Source: Simplicispira sedimenti (GTDB lineage Bacteria > Pseudomonadota > Gammaproteobacteria > Burkholderiales > Burkholderiaceae_C). Taken from it: DNA of 64,000 nucleotides. The notes below the pieces were generated by a model, which was not told where the DNA came from, searched no databases, and was given only the letters and a program-made list of their open reading frames with translations. Made by a program: the position numbers and the translations under genes. How positions within the stretch are numbered: the first letter of the stretch is position 1; each line of letters starts with the position of its first letter. The stretch is taken from positions 62,001 to 126,000 of the forward strand of contig NZ_JAKVIJ010000011.1 of the NCBI RefSeq assembly GCF_022760965.1. Reading direction: 5' to 3'. This document shows, piece by piece, positions 26,915 through 35,369 of the stretch.

Positions 26915-27955
26915 ATGCAACATTTCCCCCTTCGCACCCTGGTGCTGGCCGCAGCCGCCGTGCTGGCTGGCCCGGCCCTGGCCCAGCAGGGCATCACCGT
27001 GGTGAACTTCGGCGGCGCCAACGGCGCGGCGCAGAAGAAGGCCTTTGTCGAGGCCTACGAAAAATCCACTGGCACCAAGATCACCACCGTGGAATACAAC
27101 GGTGAACAAGCCCGCATCAAGGCCATGGTCGAGGCCAAGAAGGTGACCTGGGACGTGGTCGAGGTCGAGGGCCCGGACATCAGCCGCGGCTGCGATGAAG
27201 GCCTGTTCGAACGCTTGGACTGGAGCAAGCTGGGCAGCAAGTCCGACTACCTGCCCGCCGCCGTGCATGAATGCGGCGTGGGCGCCTTCGTTTGGTCCAC
27301 CGTATTGGCCTACCACGGCGACAAGCTCAAGAACGCCCCCACCGGCTGGGCCGATTTCTGGGACGTGAAGAAATTCCCCGGCAAGCGCGGCATGCGCAAG
27401 GGCGCGCGCTACAACCTCGAATTCGCGCTCATGGCCGACGGCGTGAAGGCCGCCGACGTGTACAAGGTGCTGGGCACCAAGGACGGCGCCGACCGCGCCT
27501 TCAAGAAGCTGGGCGAACTCAAGCCCCACATCCAGTGGTGGGAAGCCGGCGCCCTGCCCCCGCAGTTCCTCGTGGCGGGTGACGTGGCCATGACCACGGC
27601 CTTCAGCGGCCGCATCGACGCCGCCCAGCGCGAGGGCCAGAACCTCAAGATCACCTGGACCGGCGGCATCTACGACCTGGACTTCTGGGTCATGCCCAAG
27701 GGCGGTGCCAACAAGGAAGCGGCCATGAAGTTCATCGCCCTGGCCAGCTCGCCCGATGCCCAGGCCGAATACGCACGCCACATCTCCTACGGCCCGACCC
27801 ACACCAAGGCCATGGCCAAGATCGATCCCAAGGTGCAGGCACTGCTGCCCACCTCGCCCGCCAACAGCAAGGATGCGCTGCGCTTTGACGTGGCCTTCTG
27901 GGCCGACCAGGGCGAGGCCCTGGAAAAGCGCTTCGCCGCCTGGGCCGCCCAATGA
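26915..27955 (+). CDS. PotD-like periplasmic substrate-binding protein
   Basis: The product is 346 residues from the ATG at 26915, with AAGGAGA 6 bp upstream. The signal peptide (MQHFPLRTLVLAAAAVLAGP) ends at ALAQQ. The mature protein has the type II binding fold of polyamine receptors: ITVVNFGGANGAAQKKAF, then KKVTWDVVEVEGPDI and hinge strands later (YDLDFWVMPKGGANKEAAMKF). It should capture the transported amine in the periplasm. A hairpin-forming inverted repeat follows its stop and may raise its expression over the permease genes. Confidence 0.9.
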   Translation: MQHFPLRTLVLAAAAVLAGPALAQQGITVVNFGGANGAAQKKAFVEAYEKSTGTKITTVEYNGEQARIKAMVEAKKVTWDVVEVEGPDISRGCDEGLFERLDWSKLGSKSDYLPAAVHECGVGAFVWSTVLAYHGDKLKNAPTGWADFWDVKKFPGKRGMRKGARYNLEFALMADGVKAADVYKVLGTKDGADRAFKKLGELKPHIQWWEAGALPPQFLVAGDVAMTTAFSGRIDAAQREGQNLKITWTGGIYDLDFWVMPKGGANKEAAMKFIALASSPDAQAEYARHISYGPTHTKAMAKIDPKVQALLPTSPANSKDALRFDVAFWADQGEALEKRFAAWAAQ

Positions 27956-27960
27956 TTCCA

Positions 27961-28049
27961 TGTCTGAATCACGCGTGTCGTTGTTGCTCAGCCTTGTCGT
28001 GCCTCGGCACTGCCTGCGGCTTCGCGCCTAGACACGCGTGATTCGGACA
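27961..28049. repeat. Inverted repeat with 23-codon ORF between transporter genes
   Basis: Two 19-base arms (27961-27979 and 28031-28049) are complementary with one mismatch and enclose 51 bases that are themselves GC-rich and partly self-complementary. A 23-codon frame (ATG 27960, MSESRVSLLLSLVVPRHCLR..., stop at 28031) fills the loop. In an operon this position usually holds a stabilising or attenuating stem that keeps the binding protein more abundant than the permeases. It could also be a copy of a small repeat family. Confidence 0.6.
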
Positions 28050-28093
28050 CGGAGTACGCACCGCCAAACATCCACCCGCATGAAGGCCCCCGC

Positions 28094-29353
28094 ATGAGCA
28101 TCGCCACCATGGCCATTCCCCAGGACCAGGACGCGCCCCCCGATCTGGGGCGCCAATTGCGCACCGCCGAGCGCAGGCGCCGCCTGCGCTCCATGGCGCT
28201 CACCCTGCCCTTGCTGGCCTTCTTGCTGGTGGTGTTCGTGGTGCCGCTGGCGGGCCTGCTGGTGCGCGCCATCGAGAACCCCGAGGTGGCCGATACGCTG
28301 GGCCACACCGGCGCGGCGCTGCAACGTTGGGACCGCCAGAGCGCCCCGCCCGACGCGGCCTATGCCGCGCTGGTGCGCGACCTCTCGGCGCTGCAGGAAA
28401 CGGCGCAGGCCGGCGCCCTGGCGCGGCGCCTGAACAGCGAAATCAGCGGCGCGCGCTCGCTCATCATGGGCACCTACCGCGCGCTGCCGCTGGGCACCGG
28501 CCTGACCGATGCCCAGACCCGCGAGCAAATGCTGGCACTTGACGCCCGCTGGGGTGAACTGCCGTACTGGCAGGCGATTGCCAAGAACGCCTCGCGCTGG
28601 ACGCCCGACTACCTGCTCGCCGCCGTGGACCTGCAGCGCACGTCCGAGGGGCGCATCACCCAGGTGCCCGCAGAAGCCGCCGCGTTCCGCGACATCCTGG
28701 TGCGCACCTTCGAGATGAGCGCCACGGTGACGCTGCTGGCCATCCTCATCGGCTACCCGCTGTCCTATTGGCTCAGCACCTTGAGCGAGCGTCGCGCTAA
28801 CCTGATGATGATCCTGGTGCTGGTGCCGTTCTGGACCTCGGTGCTGGTACGCATCGCCGCCTGGATCGTGCTGCTGCAAAGCAACGGCCTGGTCAACCGC
28901 TTCCTGATCTCCATCGGCCTCACCGACACGCCCGTACCGCTGCTGTTCAACCGGCTCGGCGTGGTCATCGCCATGGTGCACATCCTGTTGCCCTTCCTGG
29001 TGCTGCCGCTGTACAGCGTGATGAAGTCCATCCCGCCCAACTACCTGCGCGCCGCCATCTCGCTGGGCAGCACGCCGCTGGCCGCGTTCTTCCGCGTGTA
29101 CGTGCCGCAAACCTACCCCGGCGTGGCCGCGGGCGGCCTGCTGGTGTTCATCACCGCCATCGGCTACTACGTCACCCCTGCCCTGCTGGGCGGCCCCACC
29201 GACCAGATGCTGAGCTACTACGTGGCGCAGTACACCAACGTCGAGGTCAACTGGGGCATGGCGGCCGCGCTCGGCTCGGTGCTGCTGGTGACCACCCTGG
29301 TGCTCTATGCCGTGTACCGCAAGTTCGGCAAGGCTGAACTCAACCTAGGCTAA
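28094..29353 (+). CDS. PotB-like ABC transporter permease with long periplasmic insert
   Basis: The product is 419 residues, about 120 longer than typical PotB. Membrane helix 1 (residues 33-60) is followed by about 130 mostly helical, soluble residues (65-195) before the usual permease core begins at FRDILVRTFEMSATVTLL. The EAA loop that contacts the ATPase is SLGSTPLAAFFRVYVPQ. It forms the membrane channel with the next permease. The extra periplasmic domain may shape interaction with the binding protein. Confidence 0.88.
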   Translation: MSIATMAIPQDQDAPPDLGRQLRTAERRRRLRSMALTLPLLAFLLVVFVVPLAGLLVRAIENPEVADTLGHTGAALQRWDRQSAPPDAAYAALVRDLSALQETAQAGALARRLNSEISGARSLIMGTYRALPLGTGLTDAQTREQMLALDARWGELPYWQAIAKNASRWTPDYLLAAVDLQRTSEGRITQVPAEAAAFRDILVRTFEMSATVTLLAILIGYPLSYWLSTLSERRANLMMILVLVPFWTSVLVRIAAWIVLLQSNGLVNRFLISIGLTDTPVPLLFNRLGVVIAMVHILLPFLVLPLYSVMKSIPPNYLRAAISLGSTPLAAFFRVYVPQTYPGVAAGGLLVFITAIGYYVTPALLGGPTDQMLSYYVAQYTNVEVNWGMAAALGSVLLVTTLVLYAVYRKFGKAELNLG

Positions 29354-29374
29354 CCCCTGCGCGGACTACCCACC

Positions 29375-30190
29375 ATGAAAACCGCCTACTTCCCTGCGCA
29401 CTACCGCCTGGCCGACAAGCTGGGCTGGCTGGCGCTGCGCGCCTTCTGCGTTGGCGTGCTGCTGTTCCTGCTGCTGCCCATCATCGTCATCGTGCCGCTG
29501 TCGTTCTCCAGTGGCTCCTTCCTGTCGTACCCTCTGCCGGGCTGGTCGCTGCAGTGGTACCAGGAACTGTTCGCCTCGGCCGAATGGGCGCGCGCCGCGC
29601 GCAACAGCTTCATCGTCGCGCCGCTGGCCACGTTGCTGGCCACGGCCCTGGGCACGCTCGCGGCCATGGGGCTGGCGCGCACGCGCTTCGTGGGCAAGGG
29701 ACTCATCAGCGGCCTGCTGATCTCGCCCATGGTGGTGCCCATCGTCGTGGTGGCCGTCAGCACCTACCTGTTCTTCGCGCGCATCGGCCTGTCCGAAACC
29801 TACCTCGGCCTGGTGCTGGTGCACGCCGCGCTGGGCGCGCCCTTCGTGGTGACCACGGTGCTGGCCACGCTGCAGGGCTTCAACCAGAACCTGGTCAAGG
29901 CCAGCCTGAGCCTGGGCGCCGGGCCGGTGCGCACCTTCTTCAAGGTCACGCTGCCCGTGATTGCGCCGGGCGTGATCTCGGGCGCGCTGTTCGCCTTTGC
30001 GGCCTCGTTCGACGAGGTGGTGGTCACGCTGTTCCTCGCCGGGCCCGAGCAGGTCACGCTGCCGCGCCAGATGTTCACCGGCATCCGCGAAAACATCTCG
30101 CCCGTGATCGCCGCCGTGGCCACGCTGCTGACGCTGTTCACCACCGCGCTGATGATGACCCTCGAATGGCTGCGCGGGCGGCGCAAGTAA
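29375..30190 (+). CDS. PotC-like ABC transporter permease
   Basis: The product is 271 residues with six membrane helices. The EAA-type coupling motif is SLSLGAGPVRTFFKVTLPVIAPG. The N-terminus carries a short cytoplasmic stretch (MKTAYFPAHYRLADKLGW). It is the second permease of the operon, 21 bp after the first, and 70 bp before gabD. Confidence 0.9.
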   Translation: MKTAYFPAHYRLADKLGWLALRAFCVGVLLFLLLPIIVIVPLSFSSGSFLSYPLPGWSLQWYQELFASAEWARAARNSFIVAPLATLLATALGTLAAMGLARTRFVGKGLISGLLISPMVVPIVVVAVSTYLFFARIGLSETYLGLVLVHAALGAPFVVTTVLATLQGFNQNLVKASLSLGAGPVRTFFKVTLPVIAPGVISGALFAFAASFDEVVVTLFLAGPEQVTLPRQMFTGIRENISPVIAAVATLLTLFTTALMMTLEWLRGRRK

Positions 30191-30260
30191 TCCTTTGCGA
30201 CACCCGCACCCTGAATTTGGCGCTACCCTTTTCACCTTTCCGACACGACCGAGCCTTGCC

Positions 30261-31751
30261 ATGAACACCCCAAGCTCCCCGCTTTCGCTGCTCAACGACC
30301 CCAGCCTGCTCAAGACCGATGCGCTGATTGACGGCCAATGGATCGCAGGCCCCAGCCGCTTCGCCGTGCACGACCCGGCCACCGGCGCCCTGCTGGCCAA
30401 CGTGGCCAACCTCGGCCCCCAGGATGCCCAGGCCGCCATCGCCGCCGCCAACGCCGCCTGGCCTGCCTGGCGCGCCAAGACCGCCAAGGAGCGCTCCATC
30501 CTGCTGCGCAAGTGGTATGACCTGCTCATGCAGCATCAGGACGATCTGGGCCGCATCATGACCGCCGAGCAGGGCAAGCCCCTGCCCGAGGCCAAGGGCG
30601 AGGTGGCCTATGGCGCCAGCTTTGTCGAGTGGTTCGCCGAAGAGGCCAAGCGCGTCAATGGCGAGACCCTGCCGCAGTTCGACAACAACCGGCGCCTCTT
30701 GGTGCTCAAGCAGCCCATCGGCGTGTGCGCGGCGATCACGCCCTGGAACTTCCCGCTGGCCATGATCACCCGCAAGGTGGCCCCGGCCCTGGCCGCGGGT
30801 TGCCCGGTGGTCATCAAGCCTGCCGAGCTCACGCCGCTCACGGCCCTGGCCGCTGCCGAGTTGGCGGTGCGTGCGGGTATTCCGGCCGGGGTGCTCAATA
30901 TTCTGTCGGCCGATGCCGCCAACTCCATTGCCATTGGCAAGGTGTTGTGCGCCAGCGATACGGTGCGCCACATCAGCTTTACCGGCAGCACGGAGGTGGG
31001 CCGCATTCTCATGGCGCAGTCGGCACCTACGGTGAAGAAGATGTCGCTGGAGCTCGGTGGCAATGCGCCTTTCATTGTGTTTGACGATGCCGACATCGAT
31101 TCGGCCGTGGAAGGGGCTTTTGCCAGCAAGTACCGCAATGCGGGTCAGACCTGTGTGTGTTCCAACCGCTTTTATGTGCAGGAGGGGGTGTACGACCAGT
31201 TCGTCGCCAAGTTCGCTGCCAAGGTCAAGACGGCCAAGGTGGGCAATGGCTTTGAGGAGGGGGTGAACCAGGGGCCGCTGATCGAGGAAGCCGCGCTGGA
31301 GAAGGTGCAGCGCCATGTGGACGATGCGGTGGCCAAGGGTGGCCAGGTGCTGACCGGCGGCAAGCGCCTAACGAGCCTGGGTTCGGGTCAGTTCTACGAG
31401 CCCACGGTGGTGGCCAATGCCACGCCCGACATGCTGTGTGCGCGTGAGGAGACCTTCGGGCCGTTCGCCCCGGTGTTCAAGTTCAGGACCGAGCAGGAGG
31501 CCATCGACGCGGCCAACAACACCGAGTTCGGGCTGGCGAGCTATTTCTACAGCCGCGATGTGGGCCGCATCTTCCGGGTCAGCGAGGCGCTGGAGTACGG
31601 CATGGTGGGCATCAACGTGGGCATCCTGGCCACCGAGCATGTGCCCTTTGGCGGTGTCAAGCAGTCCGGCCTGGGGCGCGAGGGTTCGCACCATGGCATG
31701 GATGACTATGTCGAGATCAAGTATTTGTGTTTGGGGGACATACTCAAGTAA
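30261..31751 (+). CDS. gabD: Succinate-semialdehyde dehydrogenase
   Basis: The product is 496 residues from the ATG at 30261. Aldehyde dehydrogenase motifs: ITPWNFPLAMITRKVAPALA, VVIKPAELTPLTALA, FTGSTEVGRILM, the general base Glu in LELGGNAPFIVFDDADID and the catalytic Cys in NAGQTCVCSNRF. The C-terminal end (PFGGVKQSGLGREGSHHGMDDYVE) is typical of GabD. It oxidises succinate semialdehyde from gabT to succinate, feeding the TCA cycle. The second half uses visibly more T-ending codons than the first, which might reflect recombination. Confidence 0.93.
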   Translation: MNTPSSPLSLLNDPSLLKTDALIDGQWIAGPSRFAVHDPATGALLANVANLGPQDAQAAIAAANAAWPAWRAKTAKERSILLRKWYDLLMQHQDDLGRIMTAEQGKPLPEAKGEVAYGASFVEWFAEEAKRVNGETLPQFDNNRRLLVLKQPIGVCAAITPWNFPLAMITRKVAPALAAGCPVVIKPAELTPLTALAAAELAVRAGIPAGVLNILSADAANSIAIGKVLCASDTVRHISFTGSTEVGRILMAQSAPTVKKMSLELGGNAPFIVFDDADIDSAVEGAFASKYRNAGQTCVCSNRFYVQEGVYDQFVAKFAAKVKTAKVGNGFEEGVNQGPLIEEAALEKVQRHVDDAVAKGGQVLTGGKRLTSLGSGQFYEPTVVANATPDMLCAREETFGPFAPVFKFRTEQEAIDAANNTEFGLASYFYSRDVGRIFRVSEALEYGMVGINVGILATEHVPFGGVKQSGLGREGSHHGMDDYVEIKYLCLGDILK

Positions 31752-31768
31752 GCAGGCGCAGGGCGCAC

Positions 31769-31829
31769 GGGTAGAGCGGCAGCTTCCCAAGAGCTTGCTG
31801 AGAGAGTTCGATTCCCTCCATCCGCTCCA
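31769..31829 (+). tRNA. Decayed tRNA-Gly(CCC) remnant
   Basis: The tract runs from the second half of a D-arm (GGTAGAGC) through an anticodon loop TTCCCAA (anticodon CCC) to a T-arm with TTCGATT and a 3-prime CCA end (CATCCGCTCCA). The 5-prime acceptor strand that should pair with CATCCGC is missing, the anticodon stem has about six extra bases, and the T-stem has one mismatch. It is therefore not a working tRNA. It lies 18 bp after the gabD stop and may mark an old integration or recombination point. Confidence 0.5.
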
Positions 31830-31852
31830 TCTGCCTTCTGGTCACCCAATGA

Positions 31853-31890
31853 AACGCCCCGTGCAGACCCATCGGTCTGCACGGGGCGTT
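31853..31890. terminator. Bidirectional terminator between gabD and thiolase gene
   Basis: A perfect 17-bp stem (31853-31869 with 31874-31890) closes a CATC loop. Its outer AA/TT ends and following T-rich bases allow termination of gabD and of the converging thiolase transcript. Confidence 0.85.
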
Positions 31891-31921
31891 CTGTTGATGC
31901 ACTCGGGCAGGGAATCGGTGC

Positions 31922-33097
31922 TTACAGCACTTCAAACACGCCCGCAGCGCCCATGCCACCGCCGATGCACATGGTCACGCACACGCGCTTGGCGCCGCGG
32001 CGCTTGCCTTCGATGAGGGCGTGGCCGGTGAGGCGCTGGCCGCTCATGCCGAAGGGGTGGCCCACGGCGATGGCGCCGCCGTTGACGTTGAGCTTGTCAG
32101 CGGGAATGCCCAGCTTGTCGCGGCAGTAGATCACCTGCACGGCAAAGGCTTCGTTCAGCTCCCACAGGTCGATGTCGTTCATCGTCAGGCCCAGGCGCTT
32201 GAGCACCTTGGGGATGGCGAACACGGGGCCGATGCCCATTTCGTCAGGCTCGCAACCGGCCACGGCAAAGCCCAGGAAGCGGCCCAGGGGCTTGAGGCCC
32301 TTCTTGGCGGCCAGGTCTTCGTGCATCACGACCACGGCGCCCGCGCCGTCGGAGAGTTGGCTGGCGTTGCCGGCCGACACCAGGCCGCCCGGCAGCGCCG
32401 AGCGCAGGCCCTTGATGCCGTCATAGGTGGTGCCGGCGCGGATGCCTTCGTCCACGCTCACGGTCACTTCTTTGGTGGTCAGGCCCATGACCTTGTCGGC
32501 CACGCCCATGGTCACGGTGATGGGGGCGATTTCGTCGGTGAACAGGCCCTTTTCCAGCGCAGCGGTGGCCTTTTGCTGGCTGGCGGCGCCGTACTCGTCC
32601 ATGGCCTCGCGGCTGATGTTGTAGCGCTTGGCGACCTGCTCGGCCGTTTGCAGCATGGGCCAGTAGACCTCGGGCTTGTTCTTCATCAGCCAGGTTTCCT
32701 GCAGCATGTGCTGGTTCATTTCCTGCGCGGTGCAGGAGATGACTTCCAGGCCGCCGGCCACATAGATGTCGCCTTCATTGGCGATGATGCGCTGGGCGGC
32801 GGTGGCGATGGTCTGCAGGCCGGACGAGCAGAAGCGGTTGATGGTCATGCCCGACACGGTGACGGGGCAGCCCGCGCGCAGCGCGGCCTGGCGGGCGATG
32901 TTGGCGCCGCTGGCACCCTCAGGGGTGCCGCAGCCCATGATGACGTCGTCCACCTCGGCGGCCTCGATGCCTGCGCGCTGGATGGCGTGCTGGACCACGT
33001 GGCCACCCAGGGTGGCGCCGTGGGTCATGTTGAAGGCACCCTTCCAGCTCTTGGTCAGGGGGGTGCGTGCGGTCGATACGATTACTGCGGAAGTCAT
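31922..33097 (-). CDS. Acetyl-CoA C-acyltransferase (thiolase)
   Basis: The product is 391 residues. The acylated Cys lies in INRFCSSGLQTIA near residue 90, the base His in AVGHPFGMSGQRL and the second Cys in VTMCIGGGMGAAG. It catalyses thiolytic cleavage of 3-ketoacyl-CoA in beta-oxidation. Ribosome site AAGGAAA precedes the ATG. It follows the FadB-like gene by 33 bp and forms a two-gene beta-oxidation operon with it. The FadA group fits better than biosynthetic PhaA. Confidence 0.93.
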   Translation of the reverse strand: MTSAVIVSTARTPLTKSWKGAFNMTHGATLGGHVVQHAIQRAGIEAAEVDDVIMGCGTPEGASGANIARQAALRAGCPVTVSGMTINRFCSSGLQTIATAAQRIIANEGDIYVAGGLEVISCTAQEMNQHMLQETWLMKNKPEVYWPMLQTAEQVAKRYNISREAMDEYGAASQQKATAALEKGLFTDEIAPITVTMGVADKVMGLTTKEVTVSVDEGIRAGTTYDGIKGLRSALPGGLVSAGNASQLSDGAGAVVVMHEDLAAKKGLKPLGRFLGFAVAGCEPDEMGIGPVFAIPKVLKRLGLTMNDIDLWELNEAFAVQVIYCRDKLGIPADKLNVNGGAIAVGHPFGMSGQRLTGHALIEGKRRGAKRVCVTMCIGGGMGAAGVFEVL

Positions 33098-33130
33098 GTG
33101 GTTTCCTTGTTCGGTTGTGTGGCTGCGCGC

Positions 33131-35230
33131 TTATTGGAAGGTCTTGCCCTCGGCGGCCAGCTTGGCCAGCAGCGGAGCGGGTTTCCAGAACGCGGCATCG
33201 TCCAGCGGGTTCTGTGCAAAGCGCTTCATGGCTTGCACGACGTTGAACAGACCGATCTCGTTGGCGTAGTTCAGCGGGCCGCCACGGTGCACCGGGAAGC
33301 CGTAGCCGTAGATGTACACAATGTCGATGTCGCTGGCCTTGTTGGCAATGCCCTCTTCCAGGATGTGGGCGGCCTCGTTGACCAGAGCGAACACCAGGCG
33401 CTGCACGATTTCTTCGTCCGAAATCTTGCGCGGGGTGATGCCCAGCGCTGCGCGGTGGTCGGCAATCATCTGCTCCACTTCGGCGTTCGGGATGGCGTCG
33501 CGCTTGCCGGGCACGTAGTCGTACCAGCCCTTGCCCACCTTCTGGCCGAAGCGGCCTTTTTCGCACAGCAGGTCGGCGGTCTTGCTGTACTTCATGTCGG
33601 GCTTCTCGGTATAGCGGCGCTTGCGGATGGCCCAGCCGATGTCGTTGCCCGCCAGGTCACCCATGCGGAACGGGCCCATGGCCATGCCGAACTTTTCCAT
33701 GGCCTTGTCCACCTGCTGGGGCGTGCAGCCTTCGTCCAGCAGGAAACCGCCCTGGCGACCGTACTGCTCGATCATGCGGTTGCCGATGAAGCCATCGCAC
33801 ACGCCCGAAACCACGGCAACCTTCTTGATCTTCTTGGCCACAGCCATCACGGTGGCCATCACGTCCTTGGCTGTGGCTTCGCCACGCACCACTTCGAGCA
33901 GCTTCATCACGTTGGCGGGGCTGAAGAAGTGCAGGCCCACCACGTCCTGCGGACGCTGGGTGAAGTGGGCGATCTTGTTCACGTCCAGCGTGGAGGTGTT
34001 GGAGGCCAGGATGGCACCGGGCTTCATCACGGCGTCGAGCTGCTTGAACACCGCTTCCTTCACGCCCAGTTCCTCGAACACGGCCTCGATGACGAGGTCG
34101 GCGTCCTTCAGATCGGCGTAGTCCAGCGTGGTGGACAGCAAGGCCATGCGCTGTTCGTACTTGTCCTGCTTGAGCTTCTTCTTGGCCACCTGGGCTTCGT
34201 AATTCTTGCGGATGGTGGCGATGCCACGGTCCAGCGCCTCCTGCTTCATCTCCAGCATCTTGACGGGGATGCCGGCGTTCAGGAAGTTCATGGCAATGCC
34301 GCCGCCCATGGTGCCGGCGCCTATCACGGCCACGGCCTTGATGTCGCGCTTGGGGGTGTCGGAGGGCACGTCAGGGATCTTGCTCGCGGCGCGCTCGGCC
34401 AGGAACAGGTGGCGCAGCGAGCGCGACTCGGCCGTCCACATCAGGTTGATGAAGATCTCGCGCTCAACGGCCATGCCATCGGCAAACTTCTTCTTGGTCG
34501 CGGCCTCCACGGCATCCACGCACTTGGCGGGCGCAGGGAAGTTCTTGCTCATGCCCTTGACCATGTTGCGCGCGAACTGGAAGTACGCATCACCCTCGGG
34601 GTGCTTGCAAGGCAGGTTGCGCACCAGCGGCAGCGGGCGCACGTCGGCCACGCTCTGCGCGAAGGCCAGGGCCTCGGCGGCCAGCGCTTCGGGCGAATCC
34701 ACTAGCTTGTCGAACAGCTTCTGGCCCGGCAGCATGGCCAGCATTTCACTCTTGATGGCTTCGCCGCTGACGATCATGTTCAGGGCCGCTTCCACGCCAA
34801 TGACGCGGGGCAGACGCTGCGTGCCGCCCGCACCGGGCAGGATGCCCAGCTTGACCTCGGGCAGCGCAATGCTGCAACCCGGTGCCGCCACACGGTAATG
34901 GCAACCCAGGGCCAGTTCCAGGCCGCCGCCCATGGCCACGCTGTGGATGGCAGCCACCACGGGCTTGCTGGCATTCTCAATGGCTGCAATCACGGAATTG
35001 AGATTGGGCTCCTGCATCGCCTTGTCGGTGCCGAACTCCTTGATGTCCGCCCCGCCCGAGAACGCCCCCCCGGCGCCGGTGATGACGATGGCCTTGACGG
35101 CGGCATCCTGCTGCGCCTTGTCCAGGCCGTCCACAATGCCCTGGCGGGTAGAAAGACCCAGGCCGTTGACAGGCGGATTGGCCAGCGTGATCACGGCGAC
35201 GCTGCCGTGGACTTTGTATTCAGCGGTCAT
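33131..35230 (-). CDS. Multifunctional enoyl-CoA hydratase/3-hydroxyacyl-CoA dehydrogenase
   Basis: The product is 699 residues. The N-terminal crotonase domain (1-180) has the oxyanion loops AFSGGADIKEFG and MGGGLELALGCHYRVA, then PEVKLGILPGAGGTQRLPR. The dehydrogenase part starts with the NAD motif VIGAGTMGGGIA near residue 302 and has SNTSTLDVNKIA and HFFSPANVMKLLEVV. Two C-terminal helical domains follow. It hydrates enoyl-CoA and oxidises the 3-hydroxyacyl-CoA that the thiolase then cleaves. Confidence 0.93.
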   Translation of the reverse strand: MTAEYKVHGSVAVITLANPPVNGLGLSTRQGIVDGLDKAQQDAAVKAIVITGAGGAFSGGADIKEFGTDKAMQEPNLNSVIAAIENASKPVVAAIHSVAMGGGLELALGCHYRVAAPGCSIALPEVKLGILPGAGGTQRLPRVIGVEAALNMIVSGEAIKSEMLAMLPGQKLFDKLVDSPEALAAEALAFAQSVADVRPLPLVRNLPCKHPEGDAYFQFARNMVKGMSKNFPAPAKCVDAVEAATKKKFADGMAVEREIFINLMWTAESRSLRHLFLAERAASKIPDVPSDTPKRDIKAVAVIGAGTMGGGIAMNFLNAGIPVKMLEMKQEALDRGIATIRKNYEAQVAKKKLKQDKYEQRMALLSTTLDYADLKDADLVIEAVFEELGVKEAVFKQLDAVMKPGAILASNTSTLDVNKIAHFTQRPQDVVGLHFFSPANVMKLLEVVRGEATAKDVMATVMAVAKKIKKVAVVSGVCDGFIGNRMIEQYGRQGGFLLDEGCTPQQVDKAMEKFGMAMGPFRMGDLAGNDIGWAIRKRRYTEKPDMKYSKTADLLCEKGRFGQKVGKGWYDYVPGKRDAIPNAEVEQMIADHRAALGITPRKISDEEIVQRLVFALVNEAAHILEEGIANKASDIDIVYIYGYGFPVHRGGPLNYANEIGLFNVVQAMKRFAQNPLDDAAFWKPAPLLAKLAAEGKTFQ

Positions 35231-35369
35231 GCTGTTGTTCCTTGGAAAGTGGAAAAAGAACGGTCGTGCGATTTTTATTGTAGGGGCAGACCGCGCTTTG
35301 ACCAGAGGTCTATGTCTCTATTGGGACAAATGCCACCAGGCGACGCCCAAACGCCCAGGGGCAAACGGC

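Noticed and set aside
31769..31829. Functional tRNA-Gly
   Set aside because: The acceptor 5-prime strand and D-stem are missing and the anticodon stem does not pair properly.
32021..34705. 894-residue plus-strand open frame
   Set aside because: It is antisense to the thiolase and FadB-like genes, crosses their intergenic gap and contains no motif.
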